This document shows, piece after piece, positions 17,736 to 27,162 of a DNA stretch of 64,000 nucleotides (position 1 is the stretch's first letter; each line of letters starts with the position of its first letter). A program made the translations under genes and the position numbers. The stretch is from Rhizobium tibeticum (GTDB lineage Bacteria > Pseudomonadota > Alphaproteobacteria > Rhizobiales > Rhizobiaceae). The DNA lies in NCBI RefSeq assembly GCF_900110205.1, contig NZ_FOCV01000005.1, positions 220,106 to 284,105 of the forward strand. Reading direction: 5' to 3'. The notes below the pieces were generated by a model. That model worked only from the letters and a program-made list of their open reading frames with translations, ran no database searches and was not told the DNA's origin.

Positions 17736-19202
17736 ATGAACGACAGCATCCGCTTCATCCTCAATGGCGAGGACGTCACGCTTGGCGACGTCCGGCCGAC
17801 CGAGACGCTTCTCGATTATCTCCGGTTGAAGCGCCGGCTGACCGGCACGAAGGAAGGATGCGCGGAGGGCGATTGCGGCGCCTGTACCGTCCTTGTGGGA
17901 CGGCTGATCGACGGCAAGCTGCATTATGAACCCGTCAACGCCTGCATTCGTTTCATGGGGTCTTTGAACGCCACCCATGTCGTCACCGTCGAGCATCTGG
18001 CCGCCAGGGACGGTTCGCTGCATCCGGTACAGCAGGCAATGGTGGATTGCCACGGCTCGCAATGCGGCTTCTGCACGCCGGGTTTCATCATGTCGATGTA
18101 TGGCCTCTGGCTTTCCAACGACAAGCCGGTTCGCGCCGACATCGAAAAAGCCCTACAAGGCAATCTCTGTCGTTGCACCGGTTACGAGCCGATCGTGAAA
18201 GCCGCCGAGCAGGTAAGCCGCACGCGCCCGAGCGCACTCTTCGACCCGCTCGAAAAGACCCGCTCCGATATCATCTCGCGCCTCTGGGCGATGCGAAACA
18301 GCGAGACGATCTTGATCACGACGCTGGAGGGCCGGCTGATCCTGCCGGGATCGCTGGAGGCGCTGGCGCGTGTGCTGTCCGAAGAGCCGAGCGCCACCAT
18401 CGTCGCGGGATCGACCGATGTGGGCCTCTGGGTGACCAAGCAGATGCGCGCCTTGAACCCGGTCGTCTTCATAAACCATCTGACCGATCTGCAGTCGATC
18501 ACCGCTGGCGACGGCGGCTTCACGATCGGCGCCGGCGTGACCTACAGCCGCGCCTTCGAAACCATCGCCAGCAAGGTGCCGACCCTCGGCCGCCTCATCG
18601 AGCGCATCGGCGGGGATCAGGTGCGCAACATGGGCACGATCGGCGGCAACATCGCGAACGGTTCGCCGATCGGCGATATGCCACCGCCACTGATTGCCCT
18701 CGGCGCCACGGTGAAGCTGCGTTCTCTGGCCGGAACGCGCATGCTGCGGCTGGAAGATTTCTTCATCGATTATGGCAAGCAGGATCGCCGACCGGGCGAG
18801 TTCGTCGAGAGCATCTTCGTGCCCTATCCCGCCGAGGCGACCCAGTTTGCCGTCTACAAGATCACCAAGCGCCGCGACGAGGACATCACGGCGGTTCTCG
18901 GCGCCTTCTACCTGACACTGGATACGGAGGGAGACGTCAACGACATCCGCATCGCCTTTGGCGGCATGGCCGCAACACCGAAGCGTGCCCGCAGCGTCGA
19001 GAATGCGCTCATGGGCAAGCCTTGGAGCGAGACGACGATCGAAGCCGTCCGGGCCGAGTTCGACGCCGACTTCCAGCCGCTGACCGACTGGCGCGCAACG
19101 GCCGAATACCGTCAGTTGACCGCCAAGAACCTTCTGACCCGTTTCTATCTGGAAACCTCAGGCACGCCGGCGGAATTGAGGCGTTTCGAGGAGGTGGCAT
19201 AA
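17736..19202 (+). CDS. xdhA: Xanthine dehydrogenase small subunit (FeS/FAD)
   Basis: 488 residues. Plant-type [2Fe-2S] cysteines C42, C47, C50 and C70 are followed by the second cluster C110, C113, C145 and C147. The FAD-binding domain begins at about residue 195 with VAGSTDVGLW and GTIGGNIANGSPIGDMPP. Electrons pass from the molybdenum site in XdhB through these clusters and FAD to NAD+. It starts 34 bp after bdhA and its stop codon touches the xdhB ATG, so the three genes form one transcript. XdhA is cytoplasmic. Confidence 0.95.
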   Translation: MNDSIRFILNGEDVTLGDVRPTETLLDYLRLKRRLTGTKEGCAEGDCGACTVLVGRLIDGKLHYEPVNACIRFMGSLNATHVVTVEHLAARDGSLHPVQQAMVDCHGSQCGFCTPGFIMSMYGLWLSNDKPVRADIEKALQGNLCRCTGYEPIVKAAEQVSRTRPSALFDPLEKTRSDIISRLWAMRNSETILITTLEGRLILPGSLEALARVLSEEPSATIVAGSTDVGLWVTKQMRALNPVVFINHLTDLQSITAGDGGFTIGAGVTYSRAFETIASKVPTLGRLIERIGGDQVRNMGTIGGNIANGSPIGDMPPPLIALGATVKLRSLAGTRMLRLEDFFIDYGKQDRRPGEFVESIFVPYPAEATQFAVYKITKRRDEDITAVLGAFYLTLDTEGDVNDIRIAFGGMAATPKRARSVENALMGKPWSETTIEAVRAEFDADFQPLTDWRATAEYRQLTAKNLLTRFYLETSGTPAELRRFEEVA

Positions 19203-21542
19203 ATGGACAAGTCAACTCTCCCCGACCCAAAGTTTATCATATCAGGCGCGATGCATGGCTCGCTGCGTCACGATTCAGCACACAAGCACGTTACCGGCAC
19301 CGCCGACTACATCGACGACCTGCCCGAGCCTGCCGATCTGCTGCATGGCGCACTCGGCCTGTCCGAGCGGGCACACGCCGAGATCATCAGCATGGACCTT
19401 TCCGAGGTGAAGGCGACAGCGGGTGTCATCTGGGTTTTCACCGGCAAGGACGTGCCCGGCGTCAATGACGTCAGTTCGAACGGCAGCCACGACGAGCCGC
19501 TGCTGGCCGAACACAAGGTCGAATTTCACAACCAGCCGATCTTCGCCGTCATTGCCGAAACGCGCGAGATTGCCCGCCGCGCCGCCCGCAAGGCAAAGAT
19601 CGAATATCGCGACCTGCCGCACTGGAGCGATATTGACGGCGCGCTTGAAAATGGAGGCCCGCTCGTCATCACGCCGATGACCTTGCAGCGCGGCGATGCC
19701 AAGGGCGAGATGGAGAACGCCCCGCGCCGGTTGAAGGGTCAGATGCGGATCGGCGGCCAGGAGCACTTCTATCTCGAAAGCCACATTGCCGTCGCCATCC
19801 CCGGCGAGGACGACGAGGTCGCCATCTGGTCGTCCACCCAGCATCCGAGCGAGATCCAGCATATTGTGGGCCACGTCCTCGATATCGCGTCGAACGCGGT
19901 GACGGTGAACGTGCGCCGCATGGGCGGCGGTTTCGGCGGCAAGGAGACGCAGGGCAACCAGTTTGCCGCCCTGGCGGCGATTGCCGCCAAGAAGCTGAAG
20001 CGCGCCATCAAGTTCCGTCCTGATCGCGATGAGGACATGGCCGCAACCGGCAAGCGCCACGACTTCCTTGTCGACTACGAGATCGGCTTCGATGACGAAG
20101 GCCGCATCCACGCAGTCGACGCCACCTATGCCGCGCGCTGCGGCTTCTCCTCGGATCTTTCCGGCCCTGTCACGGACCGGGCGCTGTTCCACGCAGATTC
20201 CAGCTATTTCTATCCGCATGTCCATCTGACATCGAAGCCGCTGAAGACCCACACCGTTTCCAACACCGCCTTCCGCGGTTTTGGCGGGCCACAGGGCATG
20301 CTCGGGGCTGAACGCTTCATCGAAGAGATCGCCTATGCGATCGGCAAGGACCCGCTCGACGTCCGCAAGCTGAACTTCTACGGCCAGCCTGGCTCCGGCC
20401 GCACGTTGACCCCCTACCATCAAGAGGTCGAAGACAGCATCCTCGAACGCATCGTCAGCGAACTGGAAGAAAGCGCCGAGTACCAAGCGCGCCGCAACGC
20501 CATCATCGCGTTCAACCGCGACAGCCGCTACATTCGCAAAGGCATTGCCCTGACGCCAGTGAAGTTCGGCATCTCCTTCACCATGACAGCGTTCAACCAG
20601 GCCGGCGCGCTCGTCCACGTCTATCAGGATGGTTCAATCCACCTGAACCACGGCGGCACCGAGATGGGCCAGGGGCTATACACCAAGGTCGCGCAGGTGC
20701 TCGCCGACAGCTTTCAGGTCGATATCGAGCATGTGAAGATCACGGCAACGACGACCGGCAAGGTGCCCAACACGTCTGCCACCGCGGCATCCTCCGGATC
20801 GGACCTGAACGGCATGGCGGCCTACGATGCCGCCCGCCAGATCAAGGAACGGCTGGTTGCCTTTGCCGCCGAAAAATGGGGCGTACCTCCGACGGACGTT
20901 GTCTTCCTGCCCAATCGCGTCAGGGTTGGCGACAAGGAGTTCCCCTTCCCCGATTTCATCAAGCAGGCCTATTTGGCCCGCGTCCAGCTTTCCGCCGCCG
21001 GATTCTATAAAACCCCGAAGATCCATTGGGATCGTGCCGCCGGCCGCGGCACGCCGTTCTACTACTATTCCTATGGCGCAGCCTGTTCGGAGGTCTCGAT
21101 TGATACACTCACCGGCGAATACCTCGTCGAACGCACCGATATCCTGCACGATGTGGGCCGCTCGCTGAACCCGGCGATCGATATCGGCCAGGTGGAGGGC
21201 GCATTTGTTCAGGGCATGGGCTGGCTGACAACGGAGGAACTGTGGTGGGACGACAAGGGCCGGCTGCGCACGCACGCGCCTTCGACCTACAAGATCCCCC
21301 TCGCCTCCGATCGCCCGAAGATTTTCAACGTGCGTCTTGCCGAATGGTCGGAGAATACTGAACACACGATCGGCCGCTCCAAGGCCGTCGGCGAACCGCC
21401 GCTCATGCTGGCGATCTCAGTGCTGGAGGCGCTTTCCATGGCCGTTGCCAGTGTTGCCAACTACAAGGTCTGCCCGCAACTCGATTCACCGGCAACGCCC
21501 GAGCGGGTGTTGATGGCCGTGGAGAGAATGAAGAAGGCATAG
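19203..21542 (+). CDS. xdhB: Xanthine dehydrogenase molybdopterin-binding subunit
   Basis: 779 residues, normal for XdhB. The molybdopterin-binding domains are visible: GGGFGGKETQ at about residue 240, the substrate-channel AFRGFGGPQG at about 355-364, HGGTEMGQGLYTK at about 481, and the C-terminal GEPPLMLAISV with the catalytic glutamate (E of GEPPL near residue 728). It oxidises hypoxanthine and xanthine to urate. It begins immediately after the xdhA stop codon. No xdhC cofactor-insertion gene follows; in this window it is absent, so it must lie elsewhere. Confidence 0.95.
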   Translation: MDKSTLPDPKFIISGAMHGSLRHDSAHKHVTGTADYIDDLPEPADLLHGALGLSERAHAEIISMDLSEVKATAGVIWVFTGKDVPGVNDVSSNGSHDEPLLAEHKVEFHNQPIFAVIAETREIARRAARKAKIEYRDLPHWSDIDGALENGGPLVITPMTLQRGDAKGEMENAPRRLKGQMRIGGQEHFYLESHIAVAIPGEDDEVAIWSSTQHPSEIQHIVGHVLDIASNAVTVNVRRMGGGFGGKETQGNQFAALAAIAAKKLKRAIKFRPDRDEDMAATGKRHDFLVDYEIGFDDEGRIHAVDATYAARCGFSSDLSGPVTDRALFHADSSYFYPHVHLTSKPLKTHTVSNTAFRGFGGPQGMLGAERFIEEIAYAIGKDPLDVRKLNFYGQPGSGRTLTPYHQEVEDSILERIVSELEESAEYQARRNAIIAFNRDSRYIRKGIALTPVKFGISFTMTAFNQAGALVHVYQDGSIHLNHGGTEMGQGLYTKVAQVLADSFQVDIEHVKITATTTGKVPNTSATAASSGSDLNGMAAYDAARQIKERLVAFAAEKWGVPPTDVVFLPNRVRVGDKEFPFPDFIKQAYLARVQLSAAGFYKTPKIHWDRAAGRGTPFYYYSYGAACSEVSIDTLTGEYLVERTDILHDVGRSLNPAIDIGQVEGAFVQGMGWLTTEELWWDDKGRLRTHAPSTYKIPLASDRPKIFNVRLAEWSENTEHTIGRSKAVGEPPLMLAISVLEALSMAVASVANYKVCPQLDSPATPERVLMAVERMKKA

Positions 21543-21547
21543 GCTGA

Positions 21548-21575
21548 AGTGGCAGCACCTCGGGGCACTGCCACT
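21548..21575. terminator. Hairpin at the end of the xdh operon
   Basis: An 8-bp inverted repeat (AGTGGCAG / CTGCCACT, 12-nt loop) lies just after the xdhB stop and before the convergent DUF1127 gene. No strong T-run follows, so termination efficiency is uncertain. Confidence 0.45.
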
Positions 21576-21588
21576 CCAATCTCACGGC

Positions 21589-21792
21589 TTACCGCCGGAA
21601 CTCGCTGTTGTAGCGCGGCTCGCGCCCGTCCATGAAACCGAGGTCGCGCTTGATGCGATCCGGCATTCCCTCGAATTCCAGCCTGTCCCATCCCGAAAGC
21701 CGACGCAGCAGTCTGCGGCCAAAGTCGGACAGCCAAGTTGAGGTCCCGGCAGCCTTTGCCTGTCTGTCCTGTTCGATAGCGGCGCAATCCAT
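21589..21792 (-). CDS. Small DUF1127 (YjiS-like) protein
   Basis: 67 residues. The C-terminal half has the DUF1127 pattern: an aromatic/arginine helix (WDRLEFEGMPDRIKRDLGF), a segment of the type found in small alphaproteobacterial arginine-rich proteins. Some DUF1127 proteins in Agrobacterium and Rhodobacter affect phosphate or RNA metabolism, with the arginine-rich domain binding RNA or protein partners. GAGGTG six bases before the ATG supports the start. It is divergent from a GcvA-like LysR gene, which is a common pairing and suggests that regulator controls it. Confidence 0.7.
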   Translation of the reverse strand: MDCAAIEQDRQAKAAGTSTWLSDFGRRLLRRLSGWDRLEFEGMPDRIKRDLGFMDGREPRYNSEFRR

Positions 21793-21893
21793 AACATCAC
21801 CTCAACAATCTGATCCGTTGGGTTGCAGATTGCGCCAATAAATGCTGAAATTCCAATCGAACGCTCGTCTGGATGCATAAAGAGAACTTATCC

Positions 21894-22802
21894 ATGAAGC
21901 TGTCGAAGCAGTTTCCCCTGAACGCGCTGCGCGTATTTGAGGCCGTCGCGCGGCTTGGCAGTTTCACCAAGGCCGGCGACGAACTCGGCATGACGCAGAC
22001 GGCCGTCAGCTACCAGGTGAAGCTGCTGGAGGAGAACATCGGCGAGCCCCTCTTCATGCGGCGCCCGCGCCATATCAGGCTGACCGACGCCGGCGAACGG
22101 CTGGCGCCCAAAGTAACGGAAGCCTTCGCCATGTTGCATGAAGCGATGGCCTCGGTTCGCGGAGCAGCCGAGGAAACGCTGCTCATTCACTCCACGCCGA
22201 CCTTCGCCTCGCAATGGCTGGCGCGTCATCTCGGCTCGTTTCACCTCAAATATCCCGCCACCGCCGTACGCCTGATCACATCGGACTCGCTGATCGATTT
22301 TGCCAGGGAGCCCGCCGACATCGCGATCCGCAGCGGCAAGGGCGAGTGGCCGGGCCTTGTGTCCCACCGGCTGCTGGCGATCGATTTCACTCCGATGCTG
22401 AGCCCCGAACTTGCGGCCAGTGCCGGCGGCATCCACCAGCCGAGCGATCTCCTCAAGCTGCGACTGATCGATGCCGGCGACTCGTGGTGGACGTCATGGT
22501 TCGAGGCGGCCGGTGTCGCCGATCCCGACCTTGCGGGCAGACCGCGCAGCCGGCTCGGCGCGCAATCCTTCGAGGCGAGTGCTGCGCTTGCGGGACAGGG
22601 CGTGGCGATCCTGACGCCGGCATTCTATCGCGATGACCTTGCCGCCGGTCGGCTGCTCCAGCCCTTTCCAATCCTCTGCAGCGACAATGATTGGGACTAC
22701 TGGCTGGCCTACCCGGAAAGCCGCCGCAACGTTCCTAAAATCAAAGCATTCCGAAACTGGATTCTCGAGGAAATGAACGTCGCCGCGACCAATGGAAGCT
22801 AA
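21894..22802 (+). CDS. LysR family regulator, GcvA-like
   Basis: About 302 residues from the ATG at 21894; an ATG seven codons earlier is also possible. The helix-turn-helix at residues 5-62 reads LNALRVFEAVARLGSFTKAG then MTQTAVSYQVKLLEE, the GcvA-type variant. The effector domain spans 90-300 with WDYWLAYPE near the end. It probably regulates the divergent DUF1127 gene from the 100-bp gap. The family is clear but the inducer is not. Its last four bases overlap the convergent secreted-protein gene. Confidence 0.83.
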   Translation: MKLSKQFPLNALRVFEAVARLGSFTKAGDELGMTQTAVSYQVKLLEENIGEPLFMRRPRHIRLTDAGERLAPKVTEAFAMLHEAMASVRGAAEETLLIHSTPTFASQWLARHLGSFHLKYPATAVRLITSDSLIDFAREPADIAIRSGKGEWPGLVSHRLLAIDFTPMLSPELAASAGGIHQPSDLLKLRLIDAGDSWWTSWFEAAGVADPDLAGRPRSRLGAQSFEASAALAGQGVAILTPAFYRDDLAAGRLLQPFPILCSDNDWDYWLAYPESRRNVPKIKAFRNWILEEMNVAATNGS

Positions 22803-23131
22803 TAGCCCATCTGCGGCGCATAGAAGCAGCGTGGCGTATCCTCGTTCGGGAACAGGCAGAGATGGTAGTCGCCGTCACCGGAGCGCATTGCCTTGCCCAT
22901 GGGAAGGAGGAAGACATGCGCATGCGTGACAAGCCTGTGATCGCCTGGCAACAACGTCACCCGATAGCCATGCGGCGTAATCGCGACGCTCTTTGGCGGG
23001 ATCATCTGGCAGTCTCCGGTTTCGCTGTCGCCGTTGCAACAGAAGGGCTCGTAGCTCCAGCCTGAAGGCGCATCATGGGCCTGAACACAGGACGCGAATG
23101 CAATCATCACACACACAAGAATGCTGCGCAT
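22799..23131 (-). CDS. Small secreted cysteine-containing protein of unknown function
   Basis: About 110 residues. The N-terminus is a clear Sec signal peptide (RSILVCVMIAFASCVQAHD, cleavage after QA). The mature part holds six cysteines, with a CCNGDSETGDCQ cluster and a C-terminal CLFPNE...CFYAPQ segment, which suggests disulfides in the periplasm. GGAGAAG lies about nine bases before the second ATG, so that start is preferred to the one two codons earlier. I recognise it only as a family of hypothetical exported proteins in rhizobia. Confidence 0.6.
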   Translation of the reverse strand: MRSILVCVMIAFASCVQAHDAPSGWSYEPFCCNGDSETGDCQMIPPKSVAITPHGYRVTLLPGDHRLVTHAHVFLLPMGKAMRSGDGDYHLCLFPNEDTPRCFYAPQMGY

Positions 23132-23137
23132 TGGCAT

Positions 23138-23875
23138 CTTCTCCGTTGATGAATGCGCCGCCGGAATGAAGCGGTTTTCACCTCATCCCGACGGCCTCAA
23201 AAATGAAATTGTAATCGAACCGTGACATTTCAAGCCACTTTTCATGCTGCAAAGCGGCCTCGACAGACCGCCCATTCAAGGACGCCTAACCATTCCGCGT
23301 GGTTTGCGGACAGCAGTCCGCAAACGGGCTCCATGATCGCGAGATCACCGCCGTGAGGGAGCATCCAATGCAAAAGCGTCGACATCTTGGCTTGGCATAC
23401 ATTCTTTTGGTTCGCTCGCATTGAATGTACAGGAACGCATCCCGCGGGAGGACGATCCTGGCGCTAGCGAGGTCGGTGAGCTTCGCGGTCCTCGCAGTCC
23501 GCCCAACATCATTGATATGGTTTGCATATTGCAGCCCCTATCAGGACAGGCTGTCGTCTCCGTCCGAGGGCGAGGTAACGGCGGAATGCACATCTCAAGC
23601 CGCCGGCGACGGGAGGGGGAGCGTTCTTTGGATCCTCAAAAAAAACATGCGGGGCCCGCGGAGGTTCCGAGCTCGACCTGATGGCCGAACATGAAATCAT
23701 CGCCTCAGGCGCTGAAAGCGTCGCGTGCGCAGTCCACTCGCATGAAGCATCTTCAAAAATTCGTTACCGTGGGCGACGCTGCGGTGTACATGTTGCAGCC
23801 AGGCTGGCGCCTTATCCCCTTTCCTCCGCGCGCGACTTTCTGCAATGTGGCGAGACTGAAGAACAGGGGAACTCC
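23138..23875. other. 740-bp interval upstream of puuD without a convincing gene
   Basis: The only structure I can support is a perfect 10-bp inverted repeat GTTTGCGGAC-AGCA-GTCCGCAAAC at 23302-23325, lacking a T-run. Short open frames (for example a 90-codon one from 23425) lack ribosome sites and family resemblance. The long leader may carry the puuD promoter and regulatory sites. Confidence 0.45.
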
Positions 23876-25114
23876 ATGTATGAATACGCCATAGCGTGGG
23901 AATGGCTGGCCTTTGCGGCCCGCTGGTTCCACGTCATCACCGCGATTGCCTGGATCGGCTCGTCCTTTTATTTCATTGCACTCGATCTCGGTTTGGTGAA
24001 GCGGCCGCATCTTCCGCCGGGCGCCTATGGCGAGGAATGGCAGGTTCACGGCGGCGGCTTCTATCATATCCAAAAGTATCTCGTGGCCCCGGCGCAGATG
24101 CCGGAGCACCTGACCTGGTTCAAGTACGAAAGCTACTTTACCTGGCTATCCGGCTTTCTGATGCTCTGCATCGTCTATTACGGCGGCGCCGACCTCTTCC
24201 TCATCGACCGCCATGTGCTCGACATCAGCGCCCCGGTGGCGATCCTGATCTCGCTCGCCTCGTTGGCCGTCGGCTGGATCGTCTACGACCTGCTGTGCAA
24301 GTCGCCGCTCGGCAAGAACACCTGGGGCCTGATGGTCGTGCTTTACGCCGTGATCGTCTTCATGGGCTGGGGCTACACGCAGCTCTTCACCGGCCGCGCC
24401 GCCTTCCTGCATCTCGGCGCCTTCACGGCAACGATCATGTCGGCCAACGTCTTCATGATCATCATCCCGAACCAGAAGATCGTCGTCGCCGACCTGATCG
24501 CCGGGCGCACGCCCGATGCGAAGTACGGCGCGATCGCCAAGCAGCGCTCGCTCCACAACAACTACCTGACGCTGCCCGTCATCTTCTTCATGCTGTCGAA
24601 CCACTATCCGCTGGCGTTTGGCACCGCCTACAACTGGGTGATCGCTGCCCTCGTCTTCCTGATGGGCGTCACTATCCGCCACTGGTTCAACACGACGCAT
24701 GCCCGCAAGGGACGCCCGACCTGGACCTGGATCGTCACCCTCATCCTCTTCATCCTGATCATGTGGCTGTCGACGGTGCCGAAGGTGCTGACCGGCGAGA
24801 AGGATGCGCAGGCTGTCGCGCCCGCCTTCCAGCAATTCGCCGGTGACCGGCATTTTCCCGCGGTCAAGCAGCTTGTCGGCACACGCTGTTCCATGTGCCA
24901 TGCTGCCGAGCCGGTCTATGAAGGACTGGCGCGGCCGCCGAACAACGTGATCCTGGAAACCGATGCGGAAATTGCCGCTCACGCCCGCGAGATCTATATA
25001 CAGGCCGGCCGCAGCCATGCCATGCCGCCCGGCAACGTCACCGACATCACCTCGGACGAGCGCAAACTGCTCGTTGCCTGGTTCGAAAGCGCAGTCGAAG
25101 GCAAACAGGAATGA
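23876..25114 (+). CDS. puuD: Urate hydroxylase PuuD (cytochrome-c-linked urate oxidase)
   Basis: 412 residues. The first 300 form eight or more membrane segments (urate_ox_N domain, starting AFAARWFHVITAIAWIGSS). The last 100 form a periplasmic cytochrome c domain with C338-x2-C341-H342 (RCSMCH) and the distal M near AMPPGNVTD. It converts urate to 5-hydroxyisourate without free O2, passing electrons to the respiratory chain. AGGGGA nine bases before the ATG at 23876 fixes the start. The next gene overlaps its stop by ATGA, and guaD follows, consistent with a purine-degradation operon. Confidence 0.93.
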   Translation: MYEYAIAWEWLAFAARWFHVITAIAWIGSSFYFIALDLGLVKRPHLPPGAYGEEWQVHGGGFYHIQKYLVAPAQMPEHLTWFKYESYFTWLSGFLMLCIVYYGGADLFLIDRHVLDISAPVAILISLASLAVGWIVYDLLCKSPLGKNTWGLMVVLYAVIVFMGWGYTQLFTGRAAFLHLGAFTATIMSANVFMIIIPNQKIVVADLIAGRTPDAKYGAIAKQRSLHNNYLTLPVIFFMLSNHYPLAFGTAYNWVIAALVFLMGVTIRHWFNTTHARKGRPTWTWIVTLILFILIMWLSTVPKVLTGEKDAQAVAPAFQQFAGDRHFPAVKQLVGTRCSMCHAAEPVYEGLARPPNNVILETDAEIAAHAREIYIQAGRSHAMPPGNVTDITSDERKLLVAWFESAVEGKQE

Positions 25115-25542
25115 CCTCAGCCGCCCTTCGCGCCCTGCTTCTCGCTTCCACGCTGACCGCCTGCGGCCAGAGCGGCGTGGATGCCGCGGCGCCGGAGGGT
25201 CGCTCGGCGGCACCCGAAGGCGATTTTTCCGGCGATCTGAACGCCCTCGGCACCGAACCCTTCTGGGCGATCAGGATCCGCTCCGACAGCATCACCTTCA
25301 GCCGCCCCGGCGCTGAAGACGTGAAAAGCGTCAACCCAGGCCCATTGGTCGAGAAGGAAAGAGCCAGCTGGACGGTCCCCGGTGGACCGGCTCCCTTCAA
25401 GCTGACGCTGACCAAGGGGGATTGCTCCGACGGCATGTCCGATCGCCACTACCCGCTCAATGCGGTTCTGGCGTTCGAGGACAAGACGATGTACGGCTGC
25501 GCCGCCACGCCGGCGGCAATCGCGGCCCAGCCGGCACCGTGA
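25111..25542 (+). CDS. Putative lipoprotein, COG3650 family
   Basis: 143 residues. A short signal peptide ends in the lipobox LTAC (C18), so the protein is predicted to be lipid-anchored and periplasm-facing. The core GTEPFWAIRI and the C-terminal GDCSDGMSDRHYPLNAVL motif match the COG3650 group of small membrane-associated proteins of unknown function. The ATG overlaps the puuD stop codon, so translation is coupled. Whether it supports PuuD assembly or is just an operon passenger is unknown. Confidence 0.7.
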   Translation: MTSAALRALLLASTLTACGQSGVDAAAPEGRSAAPEGDFSGDLNALGTEPFWAIRIRSDSITFSRPGAEDVKSVNPGPLVEKERASWTVPGGPAPFKLTLTKGDCSDGMSDRHYPLNAVLAFEDKTMYGCAATPAAIAAQPAP

Positions 25543-25588
25543 CGCGAAAACCGCCACGTTCGGACAATCGACAGAAGGGCAGAACGCC

Positions 25589-26896
25589 ATGACACACACA
25601 CTTCTCCGCGGCCGGCTGCTCACCTTTCTGCGTGCGCCGCAAGAGCTTGGCGACACCGGAAGCTACCTCTACGAGAGTGACGGCGGGCTGCTGATCAAGG
25701 ATGGTCTCATCGTTGCCCGTGGCGCTTACGACAAGGTGAGCGCAAAGGCCCCCGCCGACGTCGTGGCCGTTGATCATCGGCCGCATCTGATCATGCCGGG
25801 TTTCATCGATACGCATCTTCATTTCCCGCAGATGCAGGTGATTGCCTCCTATGCGGCAAACCTGCTGGAATGGCTGAACACCTATACCTTCCCGGAGGAA
25901 TGCCGCTTCGTCGAAAGCGCCCATGCCGCGCGCATCGCCACGCATTTCTACGACGAGCTCGTCCGCCACGGAACGACGACGGCGGTCGCCTACTGCTCCG
26001 TCCACAAGACCTCCGCCGATGCGTTCTTTGCCGAGGCACTGAGACGCAACATGCGAATGGTCGGCGGCAAGGTGATGATGGACCGCAACGCCCCGCAGGG
26101 ATTGCTGGACACGCCTCAGATGGGCTACGACGAGACCCGCCAGATCATCGCCGAATGGCATGGCAAGGGCCGCTGTCACGTCGCCATCACGCCGCGCTTC
26201 GCGATCACCTCGACGCCGGCCCAGATGGAAGCCACCCAGGCACTCGCCCGCGAGTTTCCCGACCTGCACATCCAGACGCACCTCTCGGAAAATCACGACG
26301 AAATCAAGTTCACCTGCGAGCTCTATCCCGAGGCGATCGATTATACCGATATCTATGCGCGCTACGGCCTGCTTGGTGACAGGACGCTCTTCGGCCACTG
26401 CATTCATCTCTCGGATCGCGAGGCCGATGCGATGAGCGAGACAGGCTCGGTCGCCGTGCACTGCCCGACCTCGAACCTCTTCCTCGGCTCCGGCCTCTTC
26501 CCGCTGAAGGCGCTTGCGCGTCGTGACAAGTCGGTGCGCATCGGCGTCGCGACCGATATCGGCGGCGGTTCCAGCTATTCCATGCTGCGCACGATGGACG
26601 AGGCTTACAAGATCCAGCAATTGCTTGGCGAACGCCTGAACCCGCTCGAAAGCTATTACCACATGACGCTCGGCAACGCCCAATCGCTGTCGCTCGCCGA
26701 CCGGATCGGCACGCTCGATGTCGGCTCGGACGCCGATATCGTCGTCCTCAATGCTGCCGCCACCCCGGCCATGGCACTGAAGATGGAAGTGGTGAAGACG
26801 CTGCCGGAAGAGCTGTTCCTGCTGCAGACGATGGGGGACGACCGCGCGATCGTCGAGACATACGTGGCTGGCGTCGCGGCCAAGAGCACCATTTGA
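25589..26896 (+). CDS. guaD: Guanine deaminase
   Basis: 435 residues, normal for GuaD of the amidohydrolase superfamily. The metal-binding HLHFPQ (H76, H78) is followed by HLSEN and GHCIHLS in the barrel, and ATDIGGGSSYSML carries the catalytic aspartate. The enzyme hydrolyses guanine to xanthine and ammonia, feeding xanthine dehydrogenase. GAAGGG upstream supports this ATG over 43 extra in-frame codons that would overlap the lipoprotein gene. It is 46 bp after the lipoprotein gene, in the puuD operon. Confidence 0.95.
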   Translation: MTHTLLRGRLLTFLRAPQELGDTGSYLYESDGGLLIKDGLIVARGAYDKVSAKAPADVVAVDHRPHLIMPGFIDTHLHFPQMQVIASYAANLLEWLNTYTFPEECRFVESAHAARIATHFYDELVRHGTTTAVAYCSVHKTSADAFFAEALRRNMRMVGGKVMMDRNAPQGLLDTPQMGYDETRQIIAEWHGKGRCHVAITPRFAITSTPAQMEATQALAREFPDLHIQTHLSENHDEIKFTCELYPEAIDYTDIYARYGLLGDRTLFGHCIHLSDREADAMSETGSVAVHCPTSNLFLGSGLFPLKALARRDKSVRIGVATDIGGGSSYSMLRTMDEAYKIQQLLGERLNPLESYYHMTLGNAQSLSLADRIGTLDVGSDADIVVLNAAATPAMALKMEVVKTLPEELFLLQTMGDDRAIVETYVAGVAAKSTI

Positions 26897-27162
26897 GTTT
26901 CTGCGCTGCTTTCAAGAACCGGCACCGAACCGTTGGGTGGCCCCTAGGCCCGATCGAGGTCAGCAACCGCTCGCCCGCCTCCGTTGGCGACACGCCTGTC
27001 GCCGACGGCAGCGGAAACATGCCGACCACGTTCGACCGCCCCACAGAGCCGGCAACGCGTTTGTCGCTCATATCCGTCGAGCACCTGGAAGGCGATGTCG
27101 TCTCCTTGCGCTATCGCCCTTGGTAATGCCGGACGAACGGGCTGATGGATAGCTGCGGCGTA

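Noticed and set aside
23425..23694. 90-codon frame beginning MYRNASRGRT with a hydrophobic stretch
   Set aside because: No ribosome site, composition changes abruptly after residue 45, and no homology signal; treated as non-coding leader.
24146..25213. Long minus-strand frame opposite puuD
   Set aside because: Shadow of the puuD and lipoprotein genes; no start context or motifs.
26893..27126. Open frame after guaD ending SVEHLEGDVVSLRYRPW
   Set aside because: TTG start overlapping the guaD stop, no ribosome site, no family I recognise. A counter-strand frame (SNVVGMFP) briefly looked transposase-like but the rest did not match. The interval 26897-27162 is left unassigned.
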